Made by a program: the position numbers and the translations under genes. This document shows, piece after piece, positions 10,601 to 19,600 of a stretch of DNA of 64,000 nucleotides (positions are counted from its first letter, which is position 1; each line of letters begins with the position of its first letter). This DNA is from Eublepharis macularius (Eukaryota > Chordata > Lepidosauria > Squamata > Eublepharidae), in contig NC_072801.1 in assembly GCF_028583425.1 (NCBI RefSeq), positions 13,784,001-13,848,000 on the forward strand, given 5' to 3'. Under the pieces are notes generated by a model that worked only from the letters and a program-made list of their open reading frames with translations, made no database searches and had not been told where the DNA came from.

Positions 10601-13600
10601 ATTGAGACAAGAAGCCTAGGTCTCCATTCAATCCAGGTGGATGCATTCTGTTGAGCTTCATTATCAGTTGCAATTCAGCAATCTCTCTTTGAAATTCCAT
10701 TGCAGAATAACTGCTACTCTTAGGTCAGCAGCTGAATGTCCTGGAAGGTTAAAATGTTCCCCCACTGATTTTGGAATGTTGTGGTTTCTGATGTCAGTCT
10801 TATCCTGCAATGACATTGCTAAGGGAGATTTTAAAAAAAGACTGCTGAATAACGAAGCTCAAGGCAATGTGTCCACCTGGATTGAATCAAGACCTAGGCT
10901 TCCTGTCTCGTTACCAGTGCTGATTTCTCCACACCTACTACTTTTCTGCATATCCCACTGAATCTAATTGACATCTGTAATCACTCCCCTTTCAAAATAC
11001 AAGAACAGGTGGACTCACATCCTAGCGGTATCTGAAGGAGCTGTGTCTCCCGAAAATTCATACCCTATCATAAATAGATTTTGTTAGTCTTATACTTGAC
11101 TCTTGATCTTTTTTACTGTGCCACATGGTGATTCTGAACATCTGACATGGTTTTCATGCTTATGAAATAGACCTAGAAATGCCTGAAAGAGGGCCTTGAA
11201 GAGGGTCAAAATTTTGAAGTCCACCTTTCATCTCTGAAGAAAGTTTGGGTCGCAATCTTTTTAAAACAGTTTCTTTATATGCCCCGAATTAACCTCAGAC
11301 TTTACCATTTCTAAAACAGCCAAAATTTTTATCTTTAATGTGCAACATATTATCAGAATAAACAGCAACACAGTAAATCTTCCAATCAGAACACTGAAGG
11401 CTGGAGCAGAGATGTTTTTGTTTCCACGCTGTCTTCCGCATCAATTTTGAGATGATCGGCCCAGTCTCTCACCACTCTTGGCAAGTGAAAGATGTCCTCA
11501 GGAAGGAATGAAAAATATCTGTTTTTCCCGGAAAGGTGTGTCGTGCAAGTTGCATTGTGAGATGCTTTGTTCTCTGCAATCTTTTTAAAAACAGTTGCTT
11601 TATATGCGCCGAATTCACCCCAGACTTCAAAATTTCTAAAACAGCCATAAAATATATCTTTAAAGCGAAACATATTATTCAGACAAACAGAAACACAGTA
11701 AATCTTCCAGTCGCAACAATGAAGACTGGAGCAGAGATGTTTTTGTGTTTACGTTGTCTTCCGCATCAATTTTGAGATGATCAGCCCAGTCTCTCACCAC
11801 TCTTGGCAAGGGAGAGCAGTCCTCAGGAAGGGATGAAAAAAAATCTGTTTTTCCAGAAGGGTGTGTAGTTCCCGTTGCACTGTGAGATGCTTTGTTCTTT
11901 GCAGAGCAGGTACGCTGTGCACCAAAGCCAGCTGCCATTCACTGACAGAGGTGATACTGGATGCACGGCTCAGTTGTATGGGTGGTACACACGCAATTTG
12001 GCAACAGAAGATTCCAAGTCTAACCATCTTCTTGTAGCACCCTTTGCCATCATGGCCGCCAGGACAACCGTGACGACAAAGGTGACGAAACCTATGACGA
12101 AGGCCACGATGTTGATCACTTTGGCTATCTTGCCAAAGCGGTTCGCCCCTTCAAGGTCACGGATAACTTTGCAGTCCCTTGCTTTGATGGAGTAAATGAG
12201 GGCGATAAAGCCGAAACAAAAGCTGTTCAAGAACAGGGTGTTGAAGAAGGACCAAAGCACGAAATCGGGGGGGTTCTGCTCGACCACAATTATAGTAGCA
12301 GGAGCGGCCCTTGCCTGGGCTTGGGAGGGGGCACGTGAAGGCGATCTCTGGGCATTCTGAGGCTGCATTTCAAGGTGCAGAAAAGGTAGGACAGGTGTGA
12401 TTGGCGGCTGCCAAGTGATAGACGGGAAGCCGGTGCAGCTGGAACGGAGAAAAGCGTGAGCCCCTCAGCGCAAGTTTCGCTCGAGGGAGAGAAGCTCAGG
12501 AGCAGCAGTGGAGAGGACTGCCCAACAGCAGTTCCTCCTCCTTCCTGAAGATGGTTCTACAACGTTGCTAAGCAACAGCCCACATGAATAACTGTCAACT
12601 GCGAAAGGGCCGACTAAGGGGGGGCAACTTGGGTCACATTTCTAAGTGGACTGCAATAATTACTTCAATGGTGGGGTGTCCAGCGATTTTTAATCTACCA
12701 CATTTTTATTCCATTGTTCCTCCAAAGAGTTGAGGTGGCATAGGTGGCACTTCCTTCCTGTTTTATTGTCCATTCCTGTTTTATTGTTGCCTGTGAGGCA
12801 ACATAGGCTGAGAGGTAGCCACTGACCCACAGCGAATTTCATAGCTGGGTAAAATTCTGAATCAGCGGGAGGGTTGTTTTACTCTTGCACTTTAACCATG
12901 CTGGTCTTCTGACTTGAATGTGCCGGATTCGGATCCAAGAGGTTTGGGTTTGACTCCCTGTTTAAATCCCAGACCTCAGGCCCCCTGGCATCTCTTTGGT
13001 TCCTTCCTCCCTGTAAACTGAATAGCAATTTTGCCCCACTTGCTGTATGGGTGAAACGTTTTGTGCAAGCATTCAGGAGGGGTGGCCTGATTGGTCTGCT
13101 GAAGCAGAAATAAACAGTCTCACGGCACCTCAAAGTTTAACATGGTTTTCTTCCAATGTGTAGGATGCACTCAAATCTGCCCCAAAGAGTAGTAAGCAGA
13201 AGCTCTCAGAACACCTAAATGACATATATGCAGGGCCGGCGTGCCCAGTGAGGCCAGGTAGGCGGTGGCCTCAGGGTGTTGGAGGGGGTGTCAGGGGCGT
13301 AGGCGCACGCCGCGGAGCTGGCATGGTGGGGCTGCAGCTGCTGCAGCCAGCCAGCCCCGTGCCGCCACCACCGCTGCCACACGCCCCCAGCCGGGCACAG
13401 CAGCCACGAGCCGCTGCTGGGACAGCGTGCAGATCGCGGAGCAGCCTCCACCCGCCACCCCAGCCATCCACCGGCCAATGCCCCTGGCTTGCGCTGCGTG
13501 ATGATGTCATCACGTGGTCCGTGGTGCGCGTGCACAGCGCGCATTTGTGGGGGAGGGGTGACCGCAGGCGCCAGAAACCCTGGCGCCGGCAGTGCATATA

Positions 13601-16600
13601 TGAAACACTAGATATAGCATAGCCATAGAATAGAAAGAACATAACTGTAGAAGAATTTAGCTTTAATATACCTGTGTATTGGCCTAACTCGCTGTAACAG
13701 ACACAAGGAAGAGGCCCTTTGTTTTCATCTCTCTAGCATTTCAGCCAGGTTGGCTGTAAAGCCAAAAGCGCATTCTGGAGATACGAAACAACTCCCCCAT
13801 CCTGCCTGGTCTCTGCCAAGTCACAAGAGATACGTTCAAACCTTGAAGAGTACTAGCTCTAGCTAAACTGCCTTCATTGTCTTCTTTGGAAAGATGAATA
13901 GCCAAGCATATGCTACATATTGGGGTACTTGTTTATGCTGTTGGTAACAGATCGAAGACTAACAATGGATTCTTGTAGCGTTAAGGGATGGGAACAGGCA
14001 AACTGAAGGCCTCGGGGATGACACACAGCTACCGGATAGTTACTTTATTGGCACTACGGGTGCCAGAAAAGGATTGTGTTTGTTCTTTGAAATGATAAAC
14101 AACTTTTGCAAGTGTTAATTGAGTAAGGGGACAACCCCTAATTATGCCAAACTAAAGGAATGACGCTAGGTCATATGTACACGTAACTAACTTGACCAGG
14201 AACTTATTGAATGCATAATTTCTGCTAATGAACCAAAGGTGATAAAAGTTCATGTAATGGCTTTGAAACCCCAAAGAGCACTTGGGTTCTCAGGGGCCTT
14301 GCACTTTCTATCCACTCTCTTCCGTCTATTCAAATGAACCAGTAAGTTTTATCCTTGTCACTGGACTCTGCCGTCTGCTTCTTTTCTGAGTCTGGCCTAG
14401 AAGCAGTTCAGGACACGTGTTTGTGTGTAACACACGTAAGCTTCTGAGGATTAGAGCCCACTTCATCAGATGCCATCGGACATCGACAAACTCTTTCTCC
14501 CTAGATCAGTAAAGATGATCTCGTTTCGCTAAGCATTGGGGAACTGGTGTTTTGGGGTTATGTTACTGATGCTTTTGGTCATTTAAAAAAATGGTTTTAT
14601 TGTCATACTATTTTAACTTGTGTACATTGTTTTGGGAATGCAAGATGAGAAGTTTATAAATGTCTAAAATATATACTGGAAACTGAGGTGGAAGAGTTTC
14701 AGGTAGGTAGCCGTATTGGTTTGCACAGGGCTTTTTTTCAGCTGGAATGCGGTGGAACAGAGTTCTGGAACCTCTTGAAAATGGTCACATGGCTGGTGGC
14801 CCCGCCCCCTGATCTCCAGACAGAGGGGAGTTGAGATTGCCCTCCGCGCCGCTGAGCGGCAACCTCAACTCCCCTCTGCCTGGAGATCAGAGGGCGGGGC
14901 CACCAGCCATGTGACCATTTTCTCCTCAGGCAATCCAGTGAGTTCCACCTCCTCTTTTCCCAGAAAAAAAGCCCTGGGTTTGCAGTAGAATATCAGCATT
15001 TGAGTCCAATGGCACCTTAAGGACTGACAAGATATTCAGGGCAGGAACTTTTGAGTGTCAAAGCTCCCTTCTTGAGATACCTGAGGTGGAACAGTAGCTC
15101 CAAGATGGCTTTTAATTACTATATATTCAATGCATTATTATCCTGCCTGTAGCTGAATATTTGTCAACTTTCACACCATGCCCCGCACATTCTGTTTTTT
15201 GCTCTCTCTTTCCCCCAGATCAACCTGCTCATCTTCATGCAGATCCTCAAGGTGATTCTGGCCAAGCTGCGAGCCAACCAGAAGGGCTACGCTGACTACA
15301 AATTGCGGTGAGTGTTGATTGCTGAGCCTTGCGAGGCAGCCGGCTGACTTGAGCATCCGCATCACTCTCTGGACATGGCAACCCTCAGCCCCTCCAAGGC
15401 CACATCTGGATATCACAAACAGCCTAGTTTGTTCGTGATGGGCACGAATCTGATTCCTTGTTGAGCTTTTATACCATGTCTGACTCCACCTTGTTACCAT
15501 GTCTGATAATAGGAGCCTAAACAGTTTTTTCCTTTCCCAATAGGTTAGACAGGATTAATCTGTGGCCGAGAGTCCTGGTTAGTAAGGGAAATTTCTCAGT
15601 TTGGTGAGAGGTTCATGTTAGACACAACATAACATCTTGGAGCTGGACAGAGGTCTCTAGTCTCAGTATGTCACAACAGGGAGGAGCCCAACACCTCACC
15701 AACTTTGGGTGATTCCCCACTAGTGGTTTTCCACGGTTCAGCTGCCAAATGACCTTGACTTTTTTTTGCATTTCCACATGTGGGAAGGCGATCCCAGCAG
15801 CAGCTTCGAAGTCACTGCAGGTTCTGTCCGGTTTTTTTCCTTCCTGCTTTTCCCCCAACTTATTTGTCCATCCGTTGCAGATTAGGGATTTTTATCGTGC
15901 GAAATTCTTTATCTGATGTTCTCCCCACCCTTGTCCTTTTCTCCCGCCCTTCAAATCAACTAAATTTGATTCGTTGATCACGTTTTCCAAGCCACACCCA
16001 CTATCCTTTCCCTTCCCGTTTCTCTCTTTTTTTAAAAAAAATTATAAAAAACGTTGCAACGTTTCTACACTCCTATGCAGAAACATATCCTGTGTCACGT
16101 GATGACAGATGCCCAATAACGGGTCTGTTTTTCAATGCGCCAAATTTGTTACTTGATGCTTGCTGACAGCTGACAGCTGCTGAGGCAGAGGGAAAGCGGG
16201 GTCATTGGTAACAATTTCCCCTCCAAATGTCAATAACCAATATTCATTCCACAATATCAGCGGGAAATACTCAAACCTATCAGATGTGTTTGTTTGATGC
16301 AACATTTATACATAGCAGCGTGTGTTTTGAGAAACATTTTGATGTGTTTGTTTGATGCAATTTTTATATGTAGTAAGGTTTTTTTGAAGAAGAAAAAAAA
16401 TTAAGAAGACGCACGTCTGTCAACACTTCCCTCGGAAAAAGCAATGAGGAATTGATTTTTATACTGGCAAATTCCGCACGATGGACTTTGAGCATGGTGA
16501 AATGAAATGTCAATGCGAAACAAAAGCCTTAATGTGGAATCGGGGAGCGGTGGATTCGTACGACTCCACTGCAGCACGACTGCTCAGAAAGTCCGGTCAA

Positions 16601-19600
16601 AGTCGATCATGTGGCATCCCCCATTGTGTCTGTCACAAGCCACACGCGGGCTGTTCATGACATTGGAACAGAGCTTCATCTCCTGTCCTGGCCTGTCTTC
16701 TTCTCTCCCTCAGGTTAGCCAAAGCCACCCTCACCCTTATCCCTCTATTTGGGATCCATGAAGTGGTCTTCATTTTTGCCACCGATGAACAAACCACAGG
16801 GATCTTGCGCTACATCAAAGTGTTCTTCACGCTCTTCCTCAACTCTTTCCAGGTAGGTCAGAAAAGATTCTTTCAGTTTCTGTCATGGCTGCTTTTCTTC
16901 TACAACCCCCAAATCCACTGCAGCACTAGAGGTAGGGAGCATTTCCCATGCTCTGATTTGTCAGCTGGAGATGTGTTCAGTCCGGCTTATATGTCTACCA
17001 ACGGAACATGAAAATGAAACAGGTGAACAGAAGCGGCTGTATAGAAAGTACAATGCTGTAGATGGAGGTAAGCTAAGAGAATTAGTTATCCAGAGCAGAG
17101 CGAGCCCAGTCCAGCAGGAAAGGCTCCTGCACAAACCCCACTGAAGCAAAGGGCTTGTGCAGGACACCTTCCCATTGGACTGTGCTACTGTAGTACTTCT
17201 GGTGCACAAAAGCACCAGGGGCCAAGGCACCTGCAAGCCCCATTCTTTCCCTTTCTGCCCAGATGTACAGATTCATACTATTTCTTCTTTCTCCTAGGGG
17301 TTCCTGGTTGCTGTCCTCTACTGCTTTGCAAATAAGGAGGTAGGTACTTTGCACCAAGAGGTACAACTAGTCACCCTTGGTCCTGCAGCCAGTTGGTGCT
17401 AATCCTAAGCGGCAGAGGGAACATTCCTACCTTCTCCACAGCCAGCAGAAAGCCCCTTTAGGCTTGTGTGCTGGCAGTAGGCCACTGGTTTGTTTTTTCC
17501 TCCTGCACATTTTGGGTTCTAGATCTGTGCCACATCACGTTTCCGATCTTTTTTTTTTACACTCTCATTCAAATTCGGAGTATATCGAATCCTGCCCTGT
17601 CAAGATCTTCGCCCCAAGCTCTACTGTTTGTACCTGTGAAGGCAAAGCGTGCTATAGGGCTTTCTTAGGGCAAAACATTTGGAATACCTTTCCTTTGCCT
17701 GGCTCCTGATCAGCTGATGTTCGGGCACCGCATTGTCATTCATAATCACTCCAAGTTTTTAACTGAGATCTAGCCCACGTGTACCTATACTTTGCCTATT
17801 TGTTTGCTGGCTTCGAGTTGCATTTTATGTTCTTAGTGTCGATGGCTCTATGGCTGCTGCTGCATTGAGGATTGTGTGTGTGAGAGAGAGACATTACTTC
17901 ATTATATCTGGATTGGTGGAGTTAACGTAAAGCTTAGGTTTCACGTTGGACCACCACCGCAAACAGTCTAACTGTAGATGCAAGAGAGATTATCTAAATC
18001 AGTTAAATACTTTACGGTCTCAGTTTGGGAGACTACAGAATTCTCCCTGCAGATGGCCAGGACTGGCCACAAGCTGCAAAGCCGCACCCTGCTGGTGTGG
18101 GAATAATAATTTGGTCACTTGACTGTTGTAGTTAAGCCATGACGGTTCTGATCATCTGAGATCTGTCTGGAGAGAGCTTTTGGGGTGAGCCTTAGCTGAC
18201 CTATCTTCCACCTGAACCTCATGTCACCACTACAGAGGAGGCTCTTGAAGATTAGAGTGAGCTCATTGGCCCATCAACCTCAGTATTCCAGGGGTCTTCA
18301 ACCCCACCCACCCCAGACCGCCAATGAAATCCCTAGAAGAATCACAGGACGAGGGCAAAGCTTCTCGGCCATGGAGAGGAATCCTCCACAGCTTTAGGCT
18401 TTGGCTTGTTCCTAACTCTGTACACCAAGTCCTAGCTTATGTCTATGCAGGTTTTTTTCCTGTTTCCTCATTCTGCCACTCTTGGTCTGGTAGGGCTTCC
18501 CTTCTTCCAGCCCCACAACTCTGCTGTGCCACCTGGGGGATTAAACGTGGGTGCCACTAAGAATAAAGACCACTGGCCTAGCTTGGCAGGCTTCTGTGGC
18601 AGAGCTCTTTCCAGCCCTTTGTTGCTATAGCTTGAGGTTGGCACCCTCTCCATGCCAAGCAGGTGTCTACTGGGCACCCAGGGCCCATCCCGTTCAGTGG
18701 AGCCAAAGCCAAAACAAACCTGTCAAAAGGGCCTAAATGCTCTGGGACACTGGGCAGAATATTAACCCCCCCCCTTTCATCTAGGTGAAATCGGAAATGA
18801 AAAAGAAATGGCAGCTGTGGAAACTGGATCACACGGCGGTCTGCTGCACTCAGTGAGGAAGAACTTCCCAAGCCAAGGTGGGACTGTGCGGCAGCAGCTG
18901 GAGGGGGGCTGACCTTGAAACAAGCGCTGAGTCTCCGCCTCTTTGGGCAGTTCCTGCTTGTGCAAGCAGCTGAGGCTTGCTTCAGGGTGCCCGTCTGTTG
19001 TCTTGGGCTCCACCCGAAGCTCTGCTTGGAGGGCTCAGGGGGCCGCAGCCCCTGGGAAAGGCAGAGAGAGGACTGCTACTACCTGGGCAAACAAGTCAGC
19101 GTTACTAGCCAGAAGTCGGGTGGGGGCACCCAGTGCATTAGGACAGGGTGCTGTGAGTGGGGATGCCTTAGCTGCAGGAAGGAATGAATCAGGGATACAC
19201 TGCTGAAGAAGACAGACTGAAGTTTCATTGAACAGAAAGGGGGCATATATTACATTCAGGTAGGCATAGGCCTTGCCTGGGCACAGAAAAGGGAAGACCA
19301 CTCTTAAGAGGCCAAGGGCCCAACTACGGACAGATCCAGTTGCATGGTTCATATCCTTGCCTTGTAATTGGTGCACAGCTAGCTCTGCAGAGAGAAAACT
19401 GCCCTCGGAAGTAACGGCTCCCTTCCCAAGGCGGATGGATGTGACTGCAAGCAGTGGAAGAGGAAACCTTTCTCCGTTTTGCATCTTCGGGAGCCCCCAG
19501 GAAGCAGGAATCCTGGGTGTTACAAACCCCCCTTGCCTACATGCTCCAGAAACAAGCCACCGCTGTTGTCATTTGGGGCTGAGCACGGGGATTCCACAAC

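Noticed and set aside
11386-11938. Two similar frames on the minus strand (95 and 87 residues) sharing a [12 protein letters not shown] segment
   Set aside because: They are the same 324-bp duplication read twice; no known family and different frames.
13248-13642. Overlapping frames above 100 residues in GC-rich sequence on both strands
   Set aside because: They lie in a CpG-rich hAT MITE and show no domain.
13693-14432. A 740-bp TG...CA-bounded stretch with a TATA-like and a poly(A)-like word, resembling a solo LTR
   Set aside because: No flanking duplication and no match to a family I recognise; the ends may be chance.
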